A stretch of DNA of 33,827 nt. It comes from Lachnospiraceae bacterium (GTDB lineage Bacteria > Bacillota > Clostridia > Lachnospirales > Lachnospiraceae). Made by a program: the position numbers and the translations under genes. The notes below the pieces were generated by a model. It ran no database searches. It saw nothing but the letters and a program-made list of their open reading frames with translations, and was not told the origin of the DNA. Positions 1-9,000 of the stretch are shown one piece after another; position 1 is the first letter of the stretch, and every line of letters begins with the position of its first letter. Where the stretch lies: positions 1-33,827 of the forward strand of contig JAGAIZ010000068.1 in assembly GCA_017626325.1 (NCBI GenBank), given 5' to 3'.

Positions 1-63
1 GCTACAATATAGAGCGTTAAAGAATATGCAGAGTTAATAGGCGGAAGAAAGCGCAGGAAACTT

Positions 64-1545
64 ATGAGAGTGGGATTTGACAACGAGAAATATTTGAAAA
101 TGCAGTCTGAGCACATTATGGAGCGCATTAATAAATTTGGCGATAAGCTGTATCTGGAGTTTGGCGGCAAGCTGTTTGACGATTATCACGCGTCGCGGGT
201 GCTGCCGGGCTTCGAGCCGGACAGTAAGCTTCGTATGCTGATGAAGCTGTCCGATCGTGCGGAAATCGTGATTGTAATAAATGCGGCGGATATTGAAAAG
301 AATAAGATACGTGGAGATCTGGGCATTACTTATGACGAGGACGTACAGCGTCTGATGCGGGAATTCGAGAGCCGCGGGCTGTATGTGGGAAGCGTGGTAC
401 TGACCCGTTACGCGGGACAGGCACGCGCGGCGGAATTTAAGGAGAAGCTTGAGAAGAAAAATGTGAAGGTATATCTTCATTACGCAATAGAGGGCTATCC
501 GTCTAACATTCCATTGATCGTCAGCGACGAGGGCTACGGCAGGAATGAATATATTGAGACGACCAGACCGCTCGTGGTAGTGACCGCGCCGGGACCGGGC
601 AGCGGCAAGATGGCCACCTGTCTGTCCCAGTTGTACCATGATAACAAGCGGGGCATCAAGGCGGGCTATGCCAAATACGAGACGTTCCCGATCTGGAATA
701 TTCCGCTGAAGCATCCGATTAATCTGGCTTATGAGGCGGCTACCGCGGACTTGAACGATATCAATATGATCGATCCGTTCCACTTGGAAGCCTACGGAGA
801 GACGACGGTTAATTACAATCGTGATATCGAGATATTCCCGGTGCTGAACGCGATATTTGAAGGCATCTATGGGGAGAATCCTTATAAGTCTCCCACCGAT
901 ATGGGCGTCAATATGGCGGGCAACTGCATTATCGACGACGAGGCGTGCAGAGAAGCTTCCTATATGGAGATCATCCGCCGCTATTATACGGCGATGAACG
1001 ATGTGATTAAGGGCAAGGCGAAGGAGAATGACGTCTACAAGATAGAGCTTCTGATGAAGCAGGCGAAGATTACCACGGATGACCGCAAGGTTACAGTGGC
1101 GGCGAAGGAGAGAGAAGAGAAGCTCCATGTGCCGACGGCGGCAATCGAACTTGCGGACGGTACGATTATCACATCCAAGACCAGCGATTTGCTGGGCGCG
1201 TCGGCGGCGCTTTTGTTGAACGCCCTGAAATATCTGGGCGGTGTGTCTCATGATACGCACCTGATTTCACCGGCGGCAATCGAGCCGATTCAGGAATTGA
1301 AGGTCAAATATTTGGGCGGTAAGAATCCCCGTCTGCATACGGACGAAGTGCTGATAGCGCTGTCTGTATCCGCGATGCAGGATGAGAACGCGAGAAAAGC
1401 GTTGGAGCAGCTTCCGAAGCTGAAGGGATGTCAGGTACATACCTCAGTGATGCTTTCCGACGTGGATATCAAAACATTTAAGAAGCTCGGCGTTGATCTG
1501 ACGAGCGAGCCTTCGATCAAAGGAAAGAGTATTGTAAATGAGTGA
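64..1545 (+). CDS. DUF1846 (UPF0371) family protein
   Basis: This 493-residue protein has the length and sequence character of the DUF1846/UPF0371 family, common in Firmicutes and without a firmly established biochemical role. A nucleotide-binding-like loop, TAPGPGSGKMAT, lies near residues 174-185 and follows a hydrophobic strand (LVVVT). The C-terminal third is rich in Ala and Leu (for example SDLLGASAALLLNALKYLGG), and no signal peptide or membrane segment is visible. The ATG at 64 is preceded by AGGAAA with suitable spacing. The stop overlaps the ftsH start by 8 bases (1538-1545), so the two genes are very probably translationally coupled. A TACAAT hexamer at 3-8 may be the -10 box, but the matching -35 lies outside the window. 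Family assignment is confident; a cellular function is not offered. Confidence 0.9.
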   Translation: MRVGFDNEKYLKMQSEHIMERINKFGDKLYLEFGGKLFDDYHASRVLPGFEPDSKLRMLMKLSDRAEIVIVINAADIEKNKIRGDLGITYDEDVQRLMREFESRGLYVGSVVLTRYAGQARAAEFKEKLEKKNVKVYLHYAIEGYPSNIPLIVSDEGYGRNEYIETTRPLVVVTAPGPGSGKMATCLSQLYHDNKRGIKAGYAKYETFPIWNIPLKHPINLAYEAATADLNDINMIDPFHLEAYGETTVNYNRDIEIFPVLNAIFEGIYGENPYKSPTDMGVNMAGNCIIDDEACREASYMEIIRRYYTAMNDVIKGKAKENDVYKIELLMKQAKITTDDRKVTVAAKEREEKLHVPTAAIELADGTIITSKTSDLLGASAALLLNALKYLGGVSHDTHLISPAAIEPIQELKVKYLGGKNPRLHTDEVLIALSVSAMQDENARKALEQLPKLKGCQVHTSVMLSDVDIKTFKKLGVDLTSEPSIKGKSIVNE

Positions 1546-3883
1546 AAATAATTTTAATCCGTATGATGGCGGTTCCATGGGGCCGTCAGGCAATAACAGG
1601 AACAGTAACGGAAACAACGGTTCCGGCGGCCCCGGCGGGCCGGGCGGCAGTGATCCTAAGAAACAGAGTCTGATCATCCTGATTATTGCGGCGCTGGTAA
1701 CATTATTCAGTATCAGTATGTTTATGAAGTTCATGACGGGTTCTACGAATCAGGAGATCAGTTATAATGATTTTGTAGCGATGGTCGAAAAGGGAGAAGT
1801 GGAAAGCGTGGTGGTTGATTCTGATAAGATCACCATCTATCCCAGGCAGGAGAAGGACGCCAATCCGTTTCTCTATGCCTATGGCGGCAGCGTCATCTAT
1901 TATACCGGTAAGATGGAAGAGGATGATGCGCTGACGGCAAGACTGCTGCAATATGATGTGGAAATGAGCAAGCAGGTGGCGGACAGCTCCAGCGTGATCA
2001 TGACGGTACTGCTCTATTATGTACTGCCGATTCTGCTTATGTGGGGATTATTGAGCCTGCTGTTTCGGAGAATGGGCGGCAAAGGCGGCCCTATGGGGGT
2101 CGGTAAGAGCACCGCGAAAGCCTATGTACAGAAAGAGACAGGCATCACCTTTAAGGATGTGGCAGGAGAGGATGAAGCGAAAGAATCCCTTGTGGAAGTC
2201 GTAGATTTTCTCCATAATCCGGGCAAATACTCCAAGATTGGCGCGAGACTTCCCAAGGGCGCTCTGTTAGTGGGGCCTCCGGGTACCGGTAAGACCCTCC
2301 TTGCCAAAGCGGTTGCAGGAGAAGCGCATGTGCCTTTCTTCTCCTTGTCCGGTTCGGATTTTATCGAGTTATATGTAGGCGTGGGCGCTTCCCGTGTCCG
2401 TGACCTTTTTAAAGAAGCGGAGAAGAATGCTCCCTGTATCGTGTTCATTGACGAGATTGACGCCATCGGCAGAAGCCGTGATTCCAAGTACGGCGGCGGC
2501 AACGAGGAGCGGGAGCAGACGTTGAACCAGCTTCTGTCTGAGATGGATGGTTTCGACGGCAAGAAGGGTATTATCATTCTGGCGGCAACCAACCGGCCGG
2601 AGATTCTGGATAAGGCGCTGCTTCGTCCGGGCCGTTTCGACAGAAGGATCGTGGTAGATAAGCCTGATTTAAAGGGCCGTGTGGAGATTCTTAAGGTACA
2701 TTCCAAGGATGTGCTGATGGATGATTCTGTTGATTTGAACGAGATTGCGCTGGCAACCTCCGGGGCAGTAGGCTCCGATCTGGCCAATATGATTAACGAG
2801 GCGGCGATTAACGCGGTCAAGATGGGCAGGGAATATGTCAGCCAGAAGGACTTATTCGATGCGGTGGAGCAGGTGCTTGTAGGCAAAGAGAAGAAAGACC
2901 GCATCATGAGCAAGGAAGAACGTAAGATTGTGTCCTATCATGAGGTGGGACACGCGTTAGTAAGCGCTTTGCAGAAGAACTCCGAGCCGGTACAGAAGAT
3001 AACGATTGTACCAAGAACCATGGGTGCGCTCGGCTATGTGATGCATGTGCCGGAGGAAGAGAAATATCTGGATACCGAGGCGGAGCTTCGGGACAGACTG
3101 GTAGGCCTTCTGGGCGGACGCGCGGCGGAAGAGATTGTATTCGATACCGTGACCACAGGCGCGGCTAACGATATTGAGCAGGCAACCAGTATTGCGAGAA
3201 ATATGATTACCAGATTCGGTATGAGTAAGAAGTTCGGCCTGATGGGGCTTGCCACGGTAGAGAGCCAGTATCTGGACGGCAGGGCGTCTCTGACCTGTTC
3301 CGATGTGACGGCGGCGGATATCGACACCGAGGTCATGAAGCTGCTTCGAGACAGCTACAAGCAGGCGAAGAAGCTGTTGAAGGAGAATCGTGAGATTATG
3401 GATAAGCTGGCGGCTTATCTGATTGAGAAAGAGACGATCACAGGCAAGGAGTTCATGAAGATCTACCGGAAAGAGAAAGGAATTCCGGAGCCGGAGGAAG
3501 AGGAAAATGCTTCCGCAAAGCTGTCCGGTGAACAGAAGGCGCAGCCGGAAAGCCGTACAGAGCTTAAGCCCCCAACGCAACCGGAATGGAAACCGCAGGG
3601 ACAGCCGGAAGCCGCCGCACAGAGTCCGGGAACACAGGAGCCGGAGGCTCCTGCACAGAACCCCGGTCTGCCGGAGCCGGAAGGCACTATACAGAGCTCT
3701 GGCCTGCCGGAGTCGGAAAGCATTGCGCAGGATCCCAATTTGCCGCAGCCGGCAGCGGATGCGCAGAGTCCGGACGGACAGCCGTGGATGCCGCCGTACC
3801 AGCATCAGCCAGAGAACCGCGGATTATTCTCTCAGACACCCGATCCAAGGAACAGTAATCAGAACTATACACAGGATGAATAA
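1538..3883 (+). CDS. ftsH: ATP-dependent zinc metalloprotease FtsH
   Basis: Membrane-anchored AAA+ protease that degrades misfolded membrane proteins and some regulators as a hexamer. At 781 residues it exceeds the usual 610-650. A Gly/Asn-rich N-terminus (1-40) precedes a first membrane helix (about 43-64), an extracytoplasmic region, and a second helix (about 152-176). The AAA domain has Walker A GPPGTGKT (246-253), Walker B VFIDE (302-306), an aromatic pore loop with Tyr (YVG, 279-281) where many FtsH proteins have FVG, and the RPGRFDRR arginine-finger segment (363-370). The zinc site is HEVGH (468-472) with a probable third ligand D545. The segment TSGAVGSDL (408-416) differs from the usual TPGFSGADL. 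From about residue 665 there is a Pro/Glu/Gln-rich tail with degenerate 12-residue repeats. The start overlaps the upstream DUF1846 gene by 8 bases. Confidence 0.97.
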   Translation: MSENNFNPYDGGSMGPSGNNRNSNGNNGSGGPGGPGGSDPKKQSLIILIIAALVTLFSISMFMKFMTGSTNQEISYNDFVAMVEKGEVESVVVDSDKITIYPRQEKDANPFLYAYGGSVIYYTGKMEEDDALTARLLQYDVEMSKQVADSSSVIMTVLLYYVLPILLMWGLLSLLFRRMGGKGGPMGVGKSTAKAYVQKETGITFKDVAGEDEAKESLVEVVDFLHNPGKYSKIGARLPKGALLVGPPGTGKTLLAKAVAGEAHVPFFSLSGSDFIELYVGVGASRVRDLFKEAEKNAPCIVFIDEIDAIGRSRDSKYGGGNEEREQTLNQLLSEMDGFDGKKGIIILAATNRPEILDKALLRPGRFDRRIVVDKPDLKGRVEILKVHSKDVLMDDSVDLNEIALATSGAVGSDLANMINEAAINAVKMGREYVSQKDLFDAVEQVLVGKEKKDRIMSKEERKIVSYHEVGHALVSALQKNSEPVQKITIVPRTMGALGYVMHVPEEEKYLDTEAELRDRLVGLLGGRAAEEIVFDTVTTGAANDIEQATSIARNMITRFGMSKKFGLMGLATVESQYLDGRASLTCSDVTAADIDTEVMKLLRDSYKQAKKLLKENREIMDKLAAYLIEKETITGKEFMKIYRKEKGIPEPEEEENASAKLSGEQKAQPESRTELKPPTQPEWKPQGQPEAAAQSPGTQEPEAPAQNPGLPEPEGTIQSSGLPESESIAQDPNLPQPAADAQSPDGQPWMPPYQHQPENRGLFSQTPDPRNSNQNYTQDE
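3614..3781 (+). repeat. Degenerate 36-bp tandem repeats in the ftsH tail
   Basis: About 4.7 in-frame copies of a 36-bp unit encode a 12-residue motif near AAQNPGLPEPEG. Units begin at 3614, 3650, 3686, 3722 and 3758 (partial), starting at FtsH residue 693. The copies are diverged (PGTQEPEA, PGLPEPEG, SGLPESES, PNLPQPAA). The tail is expected to be disordered and cytoplasmic. Confidence 0.75.
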
Positions 3884-3942
3884 CAGACAGATCATACGGA
3901 ATGAGGCAGAGTCGTTATATTACAGACTTTGCCTTATTTCGT

Positions 3943-3971
3943 TTTACTTCAATAAAATAGAATGGTATAGT
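3943..3971 (+). promoter_or_regulatory. Predicted sigma-70-type promoter for uvrC
   Basis: TTTACT (3943-3948), a 17-base spacer and TATAGT (3966-3971) match the -35/-10 consensus at 4/6 and 5/6. The predicted transcription start is only about 15 bases before the uvrC ATG. No ftsH terminator is visible, so read-through is also possible. Confidence 0.5.
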
Positions 3972-3992
3972 ATAAAATAAGAGGAATTGTAT

Positions 3993-5861
3993 ATGTTTGA
4001 CTTTGATGAAGAATTGAAGAAGCTTCCCAACGCGCCGGGCGTGTATCTGATGCACGACGGCAATGATACGATTATTTATGTGGGCAAGGCGGTGAATCTG
4101 CATAACCGTGTCCGTTCCTACTTCCGTAAGATTGTGGGAAGAGGGCCGCAGATTGATAAGATGGTGCAGCAGATTGCGCGCTTTGAATATATCGTGACGG
4201 ATTCCGAACTGGAAGCGCTTGTTTTGGAGAATAACTTAATCAAGGAATACAGTCCCAAGTATAATACGATGCTCAAGGACGACAAGACCTATCCGTATAT
4301 TAAGGTGACGCTGGGAGAGGAATATCCGCGGATTCTTTTTTCCAGAGAGATGAAGAAGGATCGCTCCAAATATTTCGGCCCTTATACCAGCGCGGCGGCG
4401 GTGAAGGATACCATCGACCTGATGAATAAGCTCTATCAGCTTAAGACCTGCAACCGGAAGCTGCCCCGGGATATCGGTCTGGAACGCCCCTGTCTGAACT
4501 ATCATATCAGGCAGTGTACAGCGCCCTGCCAGGGATATATCAGCAAAGAAGAATACCGGGAGCGGATAGAGCAGGCTCTTGATTTCCTGAACGGCAATTA
4601 CAGGCCCATGCTGAAGGAACTGGAACAGAAAATGACAGATGCGTCGGAAAAACTCGAATTTGAGGAGGCGGCACGTTATCGGGATCTCTATAACAGTGTC
4701 AAGAGCGTGGCGCAGAAGCAGAAGATTACGGACAGCGACGGTGAGGATAAGGATGTTATCGCGCTGGCCAAGGACGAGACGGATGCCGTGGTTCAGGTCT
4801 TTTTCGTCAGAGACGGGAAGCTGATCGGCAGAGAGCATTTCTATATGACGCATGTGGAAGGATACGATACGGCGCAGGTGCTTCTGGATTTCGTGAAGCA
4901 GTTCTACGCGGGTACGCCTTTTATCCCGAGAGAATTGATGCTCCAGGAGGAGATCGCGGATCTTGAAGTGCTGGAGAAGTGGCTGACGGCGCGCAAGGGA
5001 AGCCGGGTCTATATTCGTGTGCCCCGGAAAGGCTACAAGGAGAAGCTGGTGGAACTGGCGGTGCAGAACGCCCGTCTTGTCTTAAGCCAGGACAAGGAGA
5101 GGATCAAGCGCGAGGAGGGAAGAACCATCGGCGCCATGAAGGAGATCGCGGCGCTGCTTGAACTGGATAATGTGAGCCGGATGGAAGCCTTCGATATTTC
5201 CAATATCAGCGGCTTTGCCAACGTGGGCTCTATGGTGGTCTTTGAGAAGGGCAAGGCGAAACGGAGCGATTACCGCAAGTTCCGCATTCAGTCCGTGTCG
5301 GGGCCGGACGACTATGCCTGCATGAAGGAAGTGCTGACCAGACGATTCGTGCACGGCATGGAGGAGAAGGAAGAGATGAACCGGAAGGACCTGGACGAGG
5401 CCTTCGGGAGCTTCACGAAGTTTCCCGACCTGCTGCTTATGGACGGCGGCAGAGGACAGGTCAATATTGCGCTGCAGGTGCTTCATGAACTGCATCTGGA
5501 CATTCCTGTCTGCGGTATGGTGAAGGACGACAATCACCGTACCAGAGGACTGTATTACCATAATGTGGAGATTCCCATCGATACCCATTCCGAGGGCTTC
5601 AAGCTGATTACCAGAATCCAGGATGAGGCGCATCGGTTTGCTATTGAATATCACCGTTCCCTGCGCTCCAAGGCGCAGGTGAAATCTGTGCTGGATGATA
5701 TTCCGGGCGTGGGACCCGCCAGACGCAAAGCGCTGATGAAGCATTTTGGATCCATTCAGGATATAAAGGAAGCTTCCGTGGAGAGACTGAGCGAAGTGCC
5801 GGAGATCCCGGAGCATATCGCGGGGCAGATTTATGGATTTTTCCATAAGGAGCAGCCTTGA
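3993..5861 (+). CDS. uvrC: UvrABC system protein C (excinuclease subunit)
   Basis: UvrC makes both incisions around a DNA lesion in nucleotide excision repair, acting with UvrA and UvrB. The 622 residues match the usual length. The N-terminal GIY-YIG nuclease domain is visible as APGVYLM...[18 protein letters not shown] (14-44). A cysteine cluster C153/C167/C175/C179 follows, then a UVR motif for UvrB contact (about 206-235). The RNase H-like 5'-incision domain has candidate catalytic residues D401 (AFDISN), D440 (GPDDYA), D484 (LLMDGGRGQ) and H547 (DEAHRFA). Tandem helix-hairpin-helix motifs ([18 protein letters not shown]) end the protein. The ATG at 3993 is chosen because GAGG at 3981-3984 is 8 bases away; an in-frame TTG at 3987 is too close to that site. 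Probably its own transcription unit. Confidence 0.97.
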   Translation: MFDFDEELKKLPNAPGVYLMHDGNDTIIYVGKAVNLHNRVRSYFRKIVGRGPQIDKMVQQIARFEYIVTDSELEALVLENNLIKEYSPKYNTMLKDDKTYPYIKVTLGEEYPRILFSREMKKDRSKYFGPYTSAAAVKDTIDLMNKLYQLKTCNRKLPRDIGLERPCLNYHIRQCTAPCQGYISKEEYRERIEQALDFLNGNYRPMLKELEQKMTDASEKLEFEEAARYRDLYNSVKSVAQKQKITDSDGEDKDVIALAKDETDAVVQVFFVRDGKLIGREHFYMTHVEGYDTAQVLLDFVKQFYAGTPFIPRELMLQEEIADLEVLEKWLTARKGSRVYIRVPRKGYKEKLVELAVQNARLVLSQDKERIKREEGRTIGAMKEIAALLELDNVSRMEAFDISNISGFANVGSMVVFEKGKAKRSDYRKFRIQSVSGPDDYACMKEVLTRRFVHGMEEKEEMNRKDLDEAFGSFTKFPDLLLMDGGRGQVNIALQVLHELHLDIPVCGMVKDDNHRTRGLYYHNVEIPIDTHSEGFKLITRIQDEAHRFAIEYHRSLRSKAQVKSVLDDIPGVGPARRKALMKHFGSIQDIKEASVERLSEVPEIPEHIAGQIYGFFHKEQP

Positions 5862-5929
5862 GGACTGACATTGTATTGTGAACCGCGACGCGTATCCATA
5901 AATTGACAGGCGCTTTTGGGCCGCATAAC

Positions 5930-5958
5930 TTTTTTTGAATATGAACTTATAGTATAAT
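5930..5958 (+). promoter_or_regulatory. Possible promoter for the secreted beta-helix protein
   Basis: TATAAT at 5953-5958 is a perfect -10 hexamer, but the -35 position 17 bases upstream is only a T-run (5930-5935). A separate TTGACA at 5903-5908 has no good partner. The leader from here to 6062 is about 100 bases and contains the short sequence at 6011-6032 that recurs after glpK. Confidence 0.4.
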
Positions 5959-6010
5959 GATATCGGTTGTTTCCTGGAGATAACGAAAGGTACAGCCATC
6001 AGAAAAATCA

Positions 6011-6032
6011 CTCTGACATGGAGGATTAGTAT
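6011..6032 (+). repeat. Short dispersed repeat, copy 1
   Basis: The 22 bases here match 33507-33528 with a single difference (C at 6017, T at 33513). The shared core is ATGGAGGATTAGTAT. This copy lies in the 5' leader of the secreted protein, 31 bases before its ATG; the other lies just downstream of glpK. Confidence 0.6.
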
Positions 6033-6062
6033 ACCAGCAAGAGTTATTGAGGAGGAAGAACA

Positions 6063-9000
6063 ATGAAGTTCATGAGAAAATGGCTTGCGCCTGTTCTGGC
6101 AATAGCGATCATGCTTGGCGACTGCGGCGGCATTTCTCTATATGCCAAAGAGTCCATACCGGCTATGGAGATGTCAGTCTCTGAAAATGATGCGGAGAGT
6201 CCGCAGGAAAGTGAAGATGACACATCCATTCCGGACGAAATGACAGAAGATTCTGCATATGCTGCGGAAGAAGAGACGGAAAGCGCCGATGATGACGATG
6301 CGCGGTCTGTCCCGGATGACAGTGAGGGCGATGAGGAGCCGGAGCTTATTTCAGATGAGGATGGGACAGCTTCGGCAGCCGAATTACCTGCCTTGCGGAT
6401 CGGACAGATCAGGAAGGGAGAAGCGCTTCCTGCTTCGGATGACTCCGATTTCGTATACGGTTTGCCGGTTTCTTTTGAGAAGGCCGACAGACTGGTGCTG
6501 TTTGTGAATTATCAGACAGAGGAGATGCCGGAGGAGGGAACGTTAGTCTGGAGCATTCTGCGCGGCGTAAGGGGAACGGCTGCGGGCAGCGCCAGCCTGC
6601 TTCAGGAGGAGGACGACTGGACTAAGTTCGAAGAAGTGTCGGAATCCCCATATTTTATCATGACGGAAAATGACGATGAAGAAAGCGGCTATTACCGGAC
6701 GGTGGAGCTTGTCCCGGCAGCAGATGTCGCTGCGGCTCCCGGGAAGAATGAATATAAGGAAGATGCGCAGGACTGGGATTATTATATCCGGGCGGCTTAT
6801 TATCCGGGAACCGGGACAGATGAGAAGGATGCGTTTTATTCTGCCGCGACGATACCGTTTCTGCCTCAAACAAACGCCGCTGCAGCAGAACAGACAGATG
6901 AGGATGCTGCCGGTACTGAGGAGGCTTCGGCAGATTCCCTGCAGGATGAGGATTCTGTTTCGGAAAATACCATTGACATCATCGAAGAAGGTATAAGCGA
7001 TGATAAAATGGAGACAGAAGAAAATGAGCAGAAGGATGCCTCTGATGCGGAAGCGGCAGAGGAGAGCGATTCAGAGCAGCCTTTGGAGAGCAGCGTTTCT
7101 GAGAACTCCATCACAGACAAGGCGGCAGAACCGGAAATTGCTGCCGTAGAGGACGGCGCTGCACAGCAGACTGTAAAGGAAAATATCGGTGTGCTTACCT
7201 TGAGTTCGGAGAGCGTAACATTGCATCCCGATGAAGAATTTACGGTCAGTGCGTCTATCGTGCCGAAGGATATCTCAGCACAGATTCAATGGGCAAGCGG
7301 CGACGAGACCATAGCCGGGGTAGTTTCCGTATCGGAAACTGGCGGCGCTCAAAACAATAATGAAAAGGTAAAAATTACCGCAAAGGCGGAAGGCACAACG
7401 CAGATTACTGCGGAATGCGGCGGTCTGACGGCTTCTGTCCGGGTAGAGGTCGTTCCCAGAGACGAGGATGAGGTATATGATCTTTCCGGCGATCTGTGGG
7501 TAGACGGTTTCCGGAAAGAAAGCGATGAGTTGGTCTATACAGGACAGAAGATCACTCAGGATTTCCGCGTATACCATAAGGAAACACTTCTAAGGGAAAA
7601 GACGGATTATACCCTGAGTTACAAAAATAACGTAAATGCCGCCGCGTGGAACTCCACGAAAGCCCCCAGCGTGACGATTACCCTGAAAGGGCAGTACAGC
7701 GGCAGCGTGACCTTGTACTATACGATCAGGCCTGCGGATATCAACAGCGCAGTCAGGGAGAATTCATCTGGTTCATCGGCATATGAACAGACGGTTGCTT
7801 ACAGCAAAAATCTGAAAATCCCGAATCCTGTGCTGACCTTTGCGAACAAGAAGCTGGCTGTTAAGAAGGATTTTGTCTGTGATTACGCTTCTCTGCCGGC
7901 GGATTATAACAAGGGAGATGCCTATATGCCGGGACAGATCTATGAGTATACCGTCCGCGGAACGGGTAATTTCACCGGCTCTTTTACCATGCAGCTTGTT
8001 GTCCTGAAGGACAAAGGCCTGAATTTCGCCTCCGCGTCGGTGAAGCTTGGTCAGAAGCAGTATACCTATCACGGTACGGCGCTGTCCAAATCAGATGTAA
8101 CGATAGAAACGCTGACTCTGAACAAAAAGGCGCTGGATAAAGCTTATTATGACTATGAAGTCTGTGCGGAAGGCACAGAGAACGCCTATGTGATGGTATA
8201 CCCTTCCGAGACGGGCAGGGAGGCAGGATACCGGGGTTACAAAAAGATCAGTCTGAAAGTAACAGGGGACCGGAATATCAAGGACGCTGCGCTTGGGGTC
8301 AACTGGAAGGAAAGCATACCCTTTTCCCAGAAGGTATTGAATGAACAGGGCGGCTTCTTCCAGGCGGAAACAGGACTGTTGAGATTCGGAAATGATACGC
8401 TTGCGGAAGGAATCGATTATACCGTAAAGTATCAAAACAACCAGAAGGCAGGAACCGCGACGGTTACCTTCACCGGGAAGGGCAGATATAAAGGCTCTGT
8501 CAGGAAAAAATATGTAATTACCCCCAATGCCGGGCAGGGAAATTTCACCTTTAGCTGGAAAAATGTGACGAAAAAAGATAAAACGCTCATGATTGCCTAT
8601 CAAAAAGGCGGGGCTGTGCCGGATTTTGTCTTGAAGGATCAGGATAATAATATTCTGAAAGACAAAACCGATTATACGGTTAAGTATAAGAATAACAAAA
8701 CGCCCGGACAGATGATGAGCTGCGAGGTCACCGGCAAAGGGAATTACAAGGGATATACACAGACGATACAGCTTCTGGTAACATACGGCGATATCAGTCA
8801 GGGAACCCTGTCTGTCCAGGATAAGCCTTACAGTACGAAGCAAAACGCATGGAAATCAGCGGTAACCGTAACAGACGTAAACGGAAAGAAGCTGTCTGCC
8901 GGAAAGGATTATGAGAAGACGCCTGCCTATACATATGCTGATATGGATAACGGCCAGCCTCCCAGGGCGGGGACGGTCATTACTGTGACGGTGAAAGGAC

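Noticed and set aside
2122-3805. Long minus-strand open frames opposite ftsH (for example 2122-2913 and 2957-3805)
   Set aside because: They lie wholly inside a clear ftsH gene, have no ribosome sites or family motifs, and show composition expected of an antisense shadow.
5903-5931. TTGACA at 5903 paired with TAACTT as a promoter for the secreted protein
   Set aside because: The -10 is poor; the perfect TATAAT at 5953 is the more likely site even though its -35 is weak.
6110-6130. LGDCGG in the signal region of the secreted protein considered as a lipobox
   Set aside because: Asp directly before Cys and the lack of a [LVI][AST][GA]C pattern do not fit a lipoprotein signal; a signal peptidase I site a few residues later fits better.
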